Below are positions 21,236 to 32,722 of a DNA stretch of 64,000 bases, piece after piece. The notes under the pieces are model-generated. The model was not told the DNA's origin. It did no database searches and worked only from the letters and a program-made list of their open reading frames with translations. Numbering within the stretch: the first letter of the stretch is position 1; every line of letters begins with the position of its first letter. The DNA is taken from NCBI RefSeq assembly GCF_024139115.2, contig NW_026943330.1, positions 55,449-119,448 of the forward strand. The letters run 5' to 3'. The DNA is from Armigeres subalbatus. Its lineage: Eukaryota > Arthropoda > Insecta > Diptera > Culicidae. The position numbers were made by a program, and so were the translations under genes.

Positions 21236-22960
21236 AATTGAAATTGACCTTCTGAAATTCTTATCAGGGCCGGATGTAGGGGTCAAAATGGGGGTAACCA
21301 GGGGCCATATCACCAATTGCAATGAAACTGGGCTTGCGACTGCTCAAACTTCATGAAAACACATCAGGAGCTCAAAGAACTCTGTTTGAATTTGAAATTG
21401 ACCTTCTGAATTTTGACCAGGGCCGGTTTCAGGGGTCCAAATGGGGAGAGCAAGGGCCATATCACCAAAAGCAATGAAACTGGGCATGCGACTGCTCAAA
21501 CATCATGGAAATACATCAGGAGCTCAAAGAAATCTGTTTCAAATGGAAATTGATCTTCTGAATTTTTTACCAGGGCCGGATTCAGGAGTGAAAATGGGGA
21601 AGGCAGGGGCCACATCACCAATTGCAATGAAACAGGGCTTGCGATTGCTCAAATTTCATGAAAACACATCAGGAGCTCAAAGAATTCTGCTCGAACTTCA
21701 AATTGCCTTTCCGAAATTTTGACCAGGGCCGGATTTAGGGGTCCATATGGGGAGAGCAAGGGCCATATCACCAAAAGCAATGAAACTGGGCAGTGGGCAT
21801 GCGACTGATCAAACTTCATGAAAATACATCAGGATCTCAAAGAACTCTGTTTAAATTTGAAATTGACCTTCTGGAATTTTGACCAGGGCCGGATTCAGGG
21901 GTGAAAATATGAAGAGCAGGGGCCATATCACCAATAGCAATGAAACTGGACATGCGACTGCTCAAACATCATGGAAACACTTCAGGAGCTCAACGAAATC
22001 TGTTTCAAATGGAAATTGATCTTCTGAAATTTCAACCAGGGCCGGATCTAGGAGTGAAAATGGGGAAGGCAGGGGCCACATCACCAATTGCAATGAAACA
22101 GGGCTTGCGACTGCTCAAATTTCATGAAAACACATCAGGAGCTCAAAGAATTCTGCTCGAACTTCAAATTTCCTTTCCGAAATTTTGACCAGGGCCGGAT
22201 TCAGGGGACCATATGGGGAGAGCAAGGGCCATATCACCAAAAGCAATGAAACTGGGCAGTGGGCATGCGACTGATCAAACTTCATGAAAATACATCAGGA
22301 TCTCAAAGAACTCTGTTTAAATTTGAAATTGACCTTCTGGAATTTTGACCAGGGCCGGATTCAGGGGTGAAAATATGAAGAGCAGGGGCCATATCACCAA
22401 TAGCAATGAAACTGGACATGCGACTGCTCAAACATCATGGAAACACTTCAGGAACTCAAAGAAATCTGTTTCAAATGGAAATTGATCTTCTGAAATTTCA
22501 ACCAGGGCCGGATCTAGGAGTGAAAATGGGGAAGGCAGGGGCCACATCACCAATTGCAATGAAACAGGGCTTGCGACTGCTCAAATTTCATGAAAACACA
22601 TCAGGAGCTCAAAGAATTCTGCTCGAACTTCAAATTGCCTTTCCGAAATTTTGACCAGGGCCGGATTCAGGGGTCCATATGGGGAGAGCAAGGGCCATAT
22701 CACCAAAAGCAATGAAACTGGGCAGTGGGCATGCGACTGATCAAACTTCATGAAAATACATCAGGATCTCACAGAACTCTGTTTAAATTTGAAATTGACC
22801 TTCTGGAATTTTGACCAGGGCCGGATTCAGGGGTGAAAATATGAAGAGCAGGGGCCATATCACCAATAGCAATGAAACTGGGCATGCGACTGCTCAAACA
22901 TCATGAAAACACTTCAGGAGCTCAAAGTATTCTGTTTGAACTTGAAATTGCTCTTATACA
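21236..22960 (+). repeat. 155-bp tandem repeats in 466-bp higher-order units
   Basis: About eleven units run from GACCAGGGCCGGATTCAGGG through CAATGAAACTGGGC to AAATTGACCTTCTGAA. Three types of unit alternate, so the array repeats with a period of 466 bases (matching points at 21940, 22406 and 22872). The short open frames that recur at this spacing are repeat artefacts. Reversed units are at 32720-33490 and a short stretch is at 27200-27585. Confidence 0.9.
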
Positions 22961-22964
22961 AATT

Positions 22965-23398
22965 TCAGGAATATCTCCGGAAAATCCTCCAGGAATTCCT
23001 CTAGAAGTTCCTCCGGGAATTCCTCCAAAAGTTCCTCCAGGAATTCCTCCGGAAGTTCCTCCAGGAATTCCTCCGGAAGTTCCTCCAGGAATTCCTCCGG
23101 AAGTTCCTCCAGGAATTCCTCCGGAAGTTCCTCCAGGAATTCCTCCAAAAGTTCCTCCAGAAATTCCTCCGGTAGTTCTTCCAGGAATTCCTCCGGAAGT
23201 TCCTCCAGGAATTCCTCAGGAAGTTCCTCCAGGAATTCCTCCGGAAGTTCCTCCAGGAATTTCTCCGGAAAATCCTCCAGGAATTCCTCCGGAAGTTCCT
23301 CCGGGAATTCCTCCAAAAGTTCCTCCAGGAATTCCTCCGGAAGTTTCTCCAGGATTTCCTCCGGAAGTTCCTCCAGGAATTCCTCCGGAAGTTCCTGC
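22965..23398 (+). repeat. 24-bp array, block 1
   Basis: Tandem copies of GGAATTCCTCCGGAAGTTCC plus TCCA, with point variants (AAAGTT, GGAAAATCC). The unit contains GAATTC and TCCGGA palindromes. Being a multiple of three and free of stops in all frames, it gives overlapping open frames on both strands that should not be called genes. Confidence 0.95.
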
Positions 23399-24311
23399 AG
23401 AAGGTGGAAGACAATTATTCGGAGGACATAAATGGGTTTATACTGCGACTGAGGACATCATGGAAGCCTTGGTTGATTCGATAGACCATTTTACTCAAAA
23501 TCCAGGATAATTCGGAGTTCTTAGAACATCTCAAATGCCTCGATTTGAGACGCAAGTGAAAGATAAATACTCGGAGGACATAATTGGGTTGATACCGTGG
23601 CTGGGAGCATCATGGAAGCCTTCGTTGATTCGGTAGACCATTTGATTCAAACTCCAGGACAATTTGGAGAACTTACAACATCTCATATGTTTGGATTTTA
23701 GACGCAAGTGAAAGACAAATACTCGGAGGACATAATTGTGTTTATACTGCCGCTGGGGGCATCATGGAAGCCTTGGTTGCTCCGGTAGACCATTTGATTC
23801 AAATTCCAGTACAGTTCGGAGATCCTAGAACATCATAATTCATTATCACACATGTTTCGTATATAGTTTACATTTATTTTAACAAGTTCACAGTAGACAA
23901 CATGCTTGAAAACATTTTCTGAAGCTTCATACATCCTGTAGTATAAAGTGGTTCCTAAAGGTACCTATTTATCATCGTATGCATAGTAGGGATGCTCAAA
24001 ATGTGTTCTTATGTTCCAGGTGATGTCTTTTATTTGTTATTTTATCATTTCCATCATCACTATATGAATAGATATCATTTTTGGTAATGAAATATAAGTA
24101 TATCTCCAAAATCGCATTTTTCATAATCCGTTGCTTTACTCCCACAGCTCTAGTGAAAAATTGAACATCCCTAGATACAATATTTCCCTAGATACAATAC
24201 AGAAACTAAAAGAGATGGCTAAGAGGTTGATGAAAAAACTGAGAAAATCGGTTGAAAAACCACTGAGATATAGCCATTTTAAAATTTAGTTACAACAATT
24301 TTCTGCACGGA
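23399..24311 (+). repeat. 0.9-kb spacer, copy 1
   Basis: The spacer separates 24-bp arrays. Its first 450 bases are three copies of a 152-bp unit (CGGAGGACATAA at about 23419, 23572 and 23726, with ATCATGGAAGCCTT inside). The rest is unique and AT-rich, ending TTACAACAATTTTCTGCACGG. Nearly identical copies are at 24692-25605 and 28011-28920. Confidence 0.9.
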
Positions 24312-24691
24312 AGTTCCTCCGGAAGTTCCTCCAGGAATTCCTCCGGAAGCTCCTCCAGGAATTCCTCCGGAAGTTCCTCCAGGAATTCCTCCGGAAGTTC
24401 CTCCAGGAATTCCTCCGGAAGTTCCTCCAGGAATTCCTCCGGAAGTTCCTCCAGGAATTCCTCCGGAAGTTCCTCCAGGAATTCCTCCGGAAGTTCCTCC
24501 AGGAATTCCTCCGGAAGTTCCTCCAGGAATTCCTCCGGAAGTTCCTCCAGGACTTCCTCCGGAAGTTCCTGCAGGAATTCCTCCGGAAGTTCCTCCAGGA
24601 ATTCCTCCGGAAGTTCCTCCAGGAATTCCTCCGGAAGTTCCTCCAGGAATTCCTCCGGAAGTTCCTCCAGGAATTCCTCCGGAAGTTCCTG
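24312..24691 (+). repeat. 24-bp array, block 2
   Basis: About 16 very uniform copies of the 24-bp unit. Variants are rare (one AGGACTTCC, one CTGCAGG), pointing to recent amplification or homogenisation. Confidence 0.95.
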
Positions 24692-25605
24692 CAGAAGGTG
24701 GAAGACAATTATTCGGAGGACATAAATGGGTTTATACTGCGACTGAGGACATCATGGAAGCCTTGGTTGATTCGATAGACCATTTTACTCAAAATCCAGG
24801 ATAATTCGGAGTTCTTAGAACATCTCAAATGCCTCGATTTGAGACGCAAGTGAAAGATAAATACTCGGAGGACATAATTGGGTTGATACCGTGGCTGGGA
24901 GCATCATGGAAGCCTTCGTTGATTCGGTAGACCATTTGATTCAAACTCCAGGACAATTTGGAGAACTTACAACATCTCATATGTTTGGATTTTAGACGCA
25001 AGTGAAAGACAAATACTCGGAGGACATAATTGTGTTTATACTGCCGCTGGGGGCATCATGGAAGCCTTGGTTGCTCCGGTAGACCATTTGATTCAAATTC
25101 CAGTACAGTTCGGAGATCCTAGAACATCATAATTCATTATCACACATGTTTCGTATATAGTTTACATTTATTTTAACAAGTTCACAGTAGACAACATGCT
25201 TGAAAACATTTTCTGAAGCTTCATACATCCTGTAGTATAAAGTGGTTCCTAAAGGTACCTATTTATCATCGTATGCATAGTAGGGATGCTCAAAATGTGT
25301 TCTTATGTTCCAGGTGATGTCTTTTATTTGTTATTTTATCATTTCCATCATCACTATATGAATAGATATCATTTTTGGTAATGAAATATAAGTATATCTC
25401 CAAAATCGCATTTTTCATAATCCGTTGCTTTACTCCCACAGCTCTAGTGAAAAATTGAACATCCCTAGATACAATATTTCCCTAGATACAATACAGAAAC
25501 TAAAAGAGATGGCTAAGAGGTTGATGAAAAAACTGAGAAAATCGGTTGAAAAACCACTGAGATATAGCCATTTTAAAATTTAGTTACAACAATTTTCTGC
25601 ACGGA
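24692..25605 (+). repeat. 0.9-kb spacer, copy 2
   Basis: Almost identical to the spacer at 23399-24311, including the three internal 152-bp units and the terminal CAATTTTCTGCACGG. Confidence 0.9.
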
Positions 25606-26845
25606 AGTTCCTCCGGAAGTTCCTCCAGGAATTCCTCCGGAAGTTCCTCCAGGAATTCCTCCGGAAGTTCCTCCAGGAATTCCTCCGGAAGTTCCTCCAG
25701 GAATTCCTCCGGAAGTTCCTCCAGGAATTCCTCCGAAGTTCCTCCAGGAATTCCTCCGGAAGTTCCTCCAGGAATTCCTCCGGAAGTTCCTCCAGGAATT
25801 CCTCCGGAAGTTCCTCCAGGAATTCCTCCGGAAGTTCCTCCAGGAATTCCTCCGGAAGTTCCTCCAGGAATTCCTCCGGAAGTTCCTCCAGGAATTCCTC
25901 CGAAGTTCCTCCAGGAATTCCTCCGGAAGTTCCTCCAGGAATTCCTCCGAAGTTCCTCCAGGAATTCCTCCGGAAGTTCCTCCAGGAATTCCTCCGAAGT
26001 TCCTCCAGGAATTCCTCCGGAAGTTCCTCCAGGAATTCCTCCGAAGTTCCTCCAGGAATTCCTCCGGAAGTTCCTCCAGGAATTCCTCCGGAAGTTCCTC
26101 CAGGAATTCCTCCGGAAGTTCCTCCAGGAATTCCTCCGGAAGTTCCTCCAGGAATTCCTCCGGAAGTTCCTCCAGGAATTCCTCCGGAAGTTCCTCCAGG
26201 AATTCCTCCGGAAGTTCCTCCAGGAATTCCTCCGGAAGTTCCTCCAGGAATTCCTCCGGAAGTTCCTCCAGGAATTCCTCCGGAAGTTCCGCCAGCCACC
26301 CCGACCTACGCTCCTCCCCGAATCGCGCCCGAACGTTCTCCAGGAATTCCTCCGGAAGTTCCTCCAGGAATTCCTCCGGAAGTTCCTCCAGGAATTCCTC
26401 CGGAAGTTCCTCCAGGAATTTCTCCGGAAGTTCCTCCAGGAATTCCTCCGGAAGTTCCTCCAGGAATTCCTCCGGAAAATCCTCCAGGAATTCCTCCGGA
26501 AGTTCCTCCAGGAATTCCTCCGGAAGTTCCTCCAGCAATTCCTCCGGAAGTTCCTCCAGGAATTCCTCCGGAAGCTCCACAAGGAATTCCTCCGGAAGTT
26601 CCTCCAGGAATTCCTTCGGAAGTTCCTCCAGGAATTCCTCCGGAAGTTCCACCAGGAATTCTTTCAGAAGTTCCACCAGGAATTCTTTCAGAAGTTCCTC
26701 CATGAATTCCTTCGGAAGTTCCACCGGGATTTCTTTCGGAAGTTCTACCAGGAATTTCTTTCAAAAGTTCCACCAAAAATTCCTTCGGAAATTCCACCAG
26801 GAATTACTTCGGATGTTCCTCCAAGAATTCATCCTAGAAGTTTCT
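25606..26845 (+). repeat. 24-bp array, block 3, with 23-bp variants
   Basis: About fifty copies. Between 25730 and 26050 several units lack one G (CTCCGAAG for CTCCGGAAG), which shifts the frame of the spurious reading frames without closing them. A 46-base non-repeat island lies at 26291-26336. The last 200 bases (26640-26845) are diverged units such as CCACCAGGAATTCTTTCAG, repeated at 30790-30995. Confidence 0.95.
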
Positions 26846-27150
26846 GGAGGAACTTCCGGAGGAATTCCTGGAGGAACTTCCGGAGGAATTCCTGGAGGAA
26901 CTTCCGGAGGAATTCCTGGAGGAACTTCCGGAGGAATTCCTGGAGGAACTTCCGGAGGAATTCCTGGAGGAACTTCCGGAGGAATTCCTGGAGGAACTTC
27001 CGGAGGAATGTCTGGAGGAACTTCCGGAGGAATTCCTGGAGGAACTTCCGGAGGAATTCCTGGAGGAACTTCCGGAGGAATTCCTGGAGGAACTTCCGGA
27101 GGAATTCCTGGAGGAACTTCCGGAGGAATTCCTGGAGGAACTTCCGGAGG
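26846..27150 (-). repeat. 24-bp array in inverse orientation, block 4
   Basis: The orientation flips abruptly: units read GGAGGAACTTCCGGAGGAAT. It can pair with the preceding or following forward arrays to make a long hairpin. At about 27150 it flips back for two units. Confidence 0.95.
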
Positions 27151-27199
27151 AATTCCTCCGGAAGTTCCTCCAGGAATTCCTCCGGAAGTTCCTCCAAAA

Positions 27200-27585
27200 C
27201 AACAACAAACACATCAGGAGCTCAAAGAATTCTGCTCGAACTTCAAATTGCCTTTCCGAAATTTTGACCAGGGCCGGATTCAGGGGTCCATATGGGGAGA
27301 GCAAGGGCCATATCACCAAAAGCAATGAAACTGGGCAGTGGGCATGCGACTGATCAAACTTCATGAAAATACATCAGGATCTCACAGAACTCTGTTTAAA
27401 TTTGAAATTGACCTTCTGGAATTTTGACCAGGGCCGGATTCAGGGGTGAAAATATGAAGAGCAGGGGCCATATCACCAATAGCAATGAAACTGGGCATGC
27501 GACTGCTCAAACATCATGAAAACACTTCAGGAGCTCAAAGTATTCTGTTTGAACTTGAAATTGCTCTTATACAAATTTCAGGAAT
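27200..27585 (+). repeat. 155-bp repeats, second block
   Basis: About two and a half units, matching 22620-22960 and leading into the next 24-bp array in the same way. It marks the start of a second copy of the larger block that begins near 22.6 kb. Confidence 0.9.
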
Positions 27586-28010
27586 ATCTCCGGAAAATCC
27601 TCCAGGAATTCCTCTAGAAGTTCCTCCGGGAATTTCTCCAAAAGTTCCTCCAGGAATTCCTCCGGAAGTTCCTCCAGGAATTCCTCCGGAAGTTCCTCCA
27701 GGAATTCCTCCGAAGTCCCTCCAGGAATACTCCGAAAGTTCCTTCAGGAGTTCTCCAAAAGTTCCTCCAGAAATTCCTCCGGTAGTTCTTCCAGGAATTC
27801 CTCCGGAAGTTCCTCCAGGAATTCCTCAGGAAGTTACTCCAGGAATTCCTCCGGAAGTTCCTCCAGGAATTTCTCCGGAAAATCCTCCAGGAATTCCCCC
27901 GCAAGCTCCTCCAGGAATTCCTCCAAAAGTTCCTCCAGGAATTCCTCCGGAAGTTCCTCCAGGATTTCCTCCGGAAGTTCCTCCAGGAATTCCTCCGGAA
28001 GTTCCTGCAG
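27586..28010 (+). repeat. 24-bp array, block 5
   Basis: A close counterpart of block 1 (22965-23398), with the same marker variants but an extra local rearrangement around 27715-27765. Confidence 0.9.
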
Positions 28011-28920
28011 AAGGTGGAAGACAATTATTCGGAGGACATAAATGGGTTTATACTGCGACTGAGGACATCATGGAAGCCTTGGTTGATTCGATAGACCATT
28101 TTACTCAAAATCCAGGATAATTCGGAGTTCTTAGAACATCTCAAATGCCTCGATTTGAGACGCAAGTGAAAGATAAATACTCGGAGGACATAATTGGGTT
28201 GATACCGTGGCTGGGAGCATCATGGAAGCCTTCGTTGATTCGGTAGACCATTTGATTCAAACTCCAGGACAATTTGGAGAACTTACAACATCTCATATGT
28301 TTGGATTTTAGACGCAAGTGAAAGACAAATACTCGGAGGACATAATTGTGTTTATACTGCCGCTGGGGGCATCATGGAAGCCTTGGTTGCTCCGGTAGAC
28401 CATTTGATTCAAATTCCAGTACAGTTCGGAGATCCTAGAACATCATAATTCATTATCACACATGCTTCGTATATAGTTTACATTTATTTTAACAAGTTCA
28501 CAGTAGACAACATGCTTGAAAACAATTTCTGAAGCTTCATACATCCTGTAGTATAAAGTGGTTCCTAAAGGTACCTATTTATCATCGTATGCATAGTAGG
28601 GATGCTCAAAATGTGTTCTTATGTTCCAGGTGATGTCTTTTATTTGTTATTTTATCATTTCCATCATCACTATATGAATAGATATCATTTTTGGTAATGA
28701 AATATAAGTATATCTTCAAAATCGCATTTTTCTTAATCCGTTGCTTTACTCCCACAGCTCTAGTGAAAAATTGAACATCCCTAGATACAATATTTCCCTA
28801 GATACAATACAGAAACTAAAAGAGATGGCTAAGAGGTTGATGAAAAAACTGAGAAAATCGGTTGAAAAACCACTGAGATATAGCCATTTTAAAATTTAGT
28901 TACAACAATTTTCTGCACGG
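28011..28920 (+). repeat. 0.9-kb spacer, copy 3
   Basis: Nearly identical to copies 1 and 2, with a handful of substitutions (for example CATGCTTCG for CATGTTTCG near 28463). Confidence 0.9.
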
Positions 28921-30995
28921 AAGTTCCTCCCGGAATTCCTCCGGAAGTTCCTCCGGAAGTTCCTCCGGAAGTTCCTCCGGAAGTTCCTCCAGGAATTCCT
29001 CCGGAAGCTCCTCCTGGAATTCCTCCGGAAGTTCCTCCAGGAATTCCTCCGGAAGTTCCTCCAGGAATTCCTCCGGAAGTTCCTCCAGGAATTCCTCCGG
29101 AAGTTCCTCCAGGAATTCCTCCGGAAGTTCCTCCAGGAATTCCTCCGGAAGTTCCTCCAGGAATTCCTCCGGAAGTTCCTCCAGGAATTCCTCCGAAGTT
29201 CCTCCAGGAATTCCTCCGGAAGTTCCTCCAGGAATTCCTCGAAGTTCCTCCAGGAATTCCTCCGGAAGTTCCTCCAGGAATTCCTCCGGAAGTTCCTCCA
29301 GGAATTCCTCCGGAAGTTCCTCCAGGAATTCCTCCGGAAGTTCCTCCAGGAATTCCTCCGAAGTTCCTCCAGGAATTCCTCCGAAGTTCCTCCAGGAATT
29401 CCTCCGGAAGTTCCTCCAGGAATTCCTCCGAAGTTCCTCCAGGAATTCCTCCGGAAGTTCCTCCAGGAATTCCTCCGGAAGTTCCTCCAGGAATTCCTCC
29501 GAAGTTCCTCCAGGAATTCCTCCGAAGTTCCTCCAGGAATTCCTCCGAAGTTCCTCCAGGAATTCCTCCGGAAGTTCCTCCAGGAATTCCTCCGGAAGTT
29601 CCTCCAGGAATTCCTCCGAAGTTCCTCCAGGAATTCCTCCGGAAGTTCCTCCAGGAATTCCTCCGGAAGTTCCTCCAGGAATTCCTCCGGAAGTTCCTCC
29701 AGGAATTCCTCCGGAAGTTCCTCCAGGAATTCCTCCGAAGTTCCTCCAGGAATTCCTCCGAAGTTCCTCCAGGAATTCCTCCGAAGTTCCTCCAGGAATT
29801 CCTCCGAAGTTCCTCCAGGAATTCCTCCGAAGTTCCTCCAGGAATTCCTCCGAAGTTCCTCCAGGAATTCCTCCTGGAAGTTCCTCCAGGAATTCCTCCG
29901 GAAGTTCCTCCAGGAATTCCTCCGGAAGTTCCTCCAGGAATTCCTCCGAAGTTCCTCCAGGAATTCCTCCGAAGTTCCTCCAGGAATTCCTCCGGAAGTT
30001 CCTCCAGGAATTCCTCCGGAAGTTCCTCCAGGAATTCCTCCGGAAGTTCCTCCAGGAATTCCTCCGAAGTTCCTCCAGGAATTCCTCCGGAAGTTCCTCC
30101 AGGAATTCCTCCGGAAGTTCCTCCAGGAATTCCTCCGGAAGTTCCTCCAGGAATTCCTCCGAAGTTCCTCCAGGAATTCCTCCGGAAGTTCCTCCAGGAA
30201 TTCCTCCGAAGTTCCTCCAGGAATTCCTCCGGAAGTTCCTCCAGGAATTCCTCCGAAGTTCCTCCAGGAATTCCTCCGAAGTTCCTCCAGGAATTCCTCC
30301 GGAAGTTCCTCCAGGAATTCCTCCGGAAGTTCCTCCAGGAATTCCTCCGGAAGTTCCTCCAGGAATTCCTCCGGAAGTTCCTCCAGGAATTCCTCCGGAA
30401 GTTCCTCCAGGAATTCCTCCGGAAGTTCCTCCAGGAATTTCTCCGGAAGTTCCTCCAGGAATTCCTCCGGAAGTTCCTCCGGAAGTTCTTCCAGGAATTC
30501 CTCCGGAAGTTCCTCCAGGAATTCCTCCGGAAGTTCCTCCAGGAATTTCTCCGGAAGTTCCTCCAGGAATTCCTCCGGAAGTTCCTCCAGGAATTCCTCC
30601 GGAAAATCCTCCAGGAATTCCTCCGGAAGTTCCTCCAGGAATTCCTCCGGAAGTTCCTCCAGGAATTCCTCCGGAAGTTCCTCCAGGAATTCCTCCGGAA
30701 GTTCCTCCAGGAATTCCTCCGGAAGCTCCACAAGGAATTCCACCGGAAGTTCCTCCAGGAATTCCTTCGGAAGTTCCTCCAGGAATTCCTCCGGAAGTTC
30801 CACCAGGAATTCTTTCAGAAGTTCCACCAGGAATTCTTTCAGAAGTTCCTCCATGAATTCCTTCGGATGTTCCACCGGGATTTCTTTCGGAAGTTCTACC
30901 AGGAATTTCTTTCAAAAGTTCCACCAAAAATTCCTTCGGAAATTCCACCAGGAATTACTTCGGATGTTCCTCCAAGAATTCATCCTAGAAGTTTC
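28921..30995 (+). repeat. 24-bp array, block 6 (largest forward block)
   Basis: About 87 units. Single-G deletion variants (CTCCGAAG, once CTCGAAG) are dense from 29190 to 30290. Minus-strand open frames of 614, 659 and 682 codons cover it in all three frames; they consist only of [16 protein letters not shown] and WRNFRRNS units and switch between them at each deletion. I do not consider them genes. Confidence 0.95.
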
Positions 30996-32722
30996 TGGAG
31001 GAACTTCCGGAGGAATTCCTGAGGAACTTCCGGAGGAATTCCTGAGGAACTTCCGGAGGAATTCCTGGAGGAACTTCCGAGGAATTCCTGAGGAACTTCC
31101 GAGGAATTCCTGGAGGAACTTCCGGAGGAATTCCTGGAGGAACTTCCGGAGGAATTCCTGGAGGAACTTCCGAGGAATTCCTGGAGGAACTTCCGGAGGA
31201 ATTCCTGGAGGAACTTCCGGAGGAATTCCTGGAGGAACTTCCGAGGAATTCCTGGAGGAACTTCCGGAGGAATTCCTGGAGGAACTTCCGGAGGAATTCC
31301 TGAGGAACTTCCGAGGAATTCCTGAGGAACTTCCGGAGGAATTCCTGAGGAACTTCCGGAGGAATTCCTGAGGAACTTCCGGAGGAATTCCTGGAGGAAC
31401 TTCCGGAGGAATTCCTGGAGGAACTTCCGAGGAATTCCTGGAGGAACTTCCGAGGAATTCCTGGAGGAACTTCCGGAGGAATTCCTGGAGGAACTTCCGG
31501 AGGAATTCCTGGAGGAACTTCCGGAGGAATTCCTGGAGGAACTTCCGGAGGAATTCCTGGAGGAACTTCCGGAGGAATTCCTGGAGGAACTTCCGGAGGA
31601 ATTCCTGGAGGAACTTCCGGAGGAATTCCTGGAGGAACTTCCGGAGGAATTCCTGGAGGAACTTCCGGAGGAATTCCTGGAGGAACTTCTGGAGGAATTC
31701 CTGGAGGAACTTCCGGAAGAATTCCTGGAGGAACTTCCGGAGGAATTCCTGGAGGAACTTCCGGAGGAATTCCTGGAGGAACTTCCGGAGGAATTCCTGG
31801 AGGAACTTCCGGAGGAATTCCTGCAGGAACTTCTGGAGGAATTCCTGGAGGAACTTCCGGAGGAATTTCTGGAGGAACTTCCGGAGGAAATCCTGGAGGA
31901 ACTTCCGGAGGAATTCCTGGAGGAACTTTCGGAGGAATTCCAGGAGGAACTTCCGGAGGAAATCCTGGAGGAACTTCCGGAGGAATTCCTGGAGGAACTT
32001 CCGGAGGAATTCCTGGAGGAACTTTTGGAGGAATTCCCGGAGGAACTTCTGGAGGAATTCCTGGAGGAACTTCCAGAGGAATTCCTGGAAGAACTTCCGG
32101 AGGAATTCCTGGAGGAACTTTTGGAGGAATTCCTGAAGGAACTTCCGGAGGAATTCCTGGAGGAACTTCTGGAGGAATTCCTGGAGGAACTTCCGGAGGA
32201 ATTCCTGGAGGAACTTCCGGAGGAATTCCTGCAGGATCTTCTGGAGGAATTCCTGGAGGAACTTCCGGAGGAATTTCTGGAGGAACTTCCGGAGGATTTC
32301 CTGGAGGAACTTCCGGAGGAATTCCTGGAGGAACTTCCGGAGGAATTCCTGGAGGAACTTCCGGAGGAATTCCTGGAGGAACTTCCGGAGGAAATCCTGG
32401 AGGAACTTCCGGAGGAATTCCTGGAGGAACTTCCGGAGGAATTCCTGGAGGAACTTCCGGAGGAATTCCAGGAGGAACTTCCGGAGGAAATCCTGGAGGA
32501 ACTTCCGGAGGAATTCCTGGAGGAACTTCCGGAGGAATTCCTGGAGGAACTTTTGGAGGAATTCCCGGAGGAACTTCTGGAGGAATTCCTGGAGGAACTT
32601 CCAGAGGAATTCCTGGAAGAACTTCCGGAGGAATTCCTGGAGGAACTTTTGGAGGAATTCCCGGAGGAACTTCTAGAGGAATTCCCGGAGGATTTTCCGG
32701 AGAAATTCCTGAAATTTGTATA
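30996..32722 (-). repeat. 24-bp array in inverse orientation, block 7
   Basis: About 72 units on the opposite strand, mirror image of the left arm's arrays. Deletion variants (CCTGAGGAAC, CTTCCGAGG) cluster at 31015-31440; the part from 31450 on is regular. The 606-codon minus frame that spans it and the adjoining 155-bp repeat is an artefact of the repeat. Confidence 0.95.

Noticed and set aside
25573..26797. Frames of 163-383 codons resembling acidic or arginine-rich repeat proteins
   Set aside because: They are by-products of the 24-bp array, open in all frames.
22965..27150. CRISPR-like array (regular repeats)
   Set aside because: The repeats are contiguous, without unique spacers between the 24-bp units, and the setting is eukaryotic.
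28889..30948. Three overlapping open frames of 614, 659 and 682 codons
   Set aside because: They consist solely of the 24-bp repeat unit, which has no stop in any frame. All three frames on one strand are open at once and change register at deletions.
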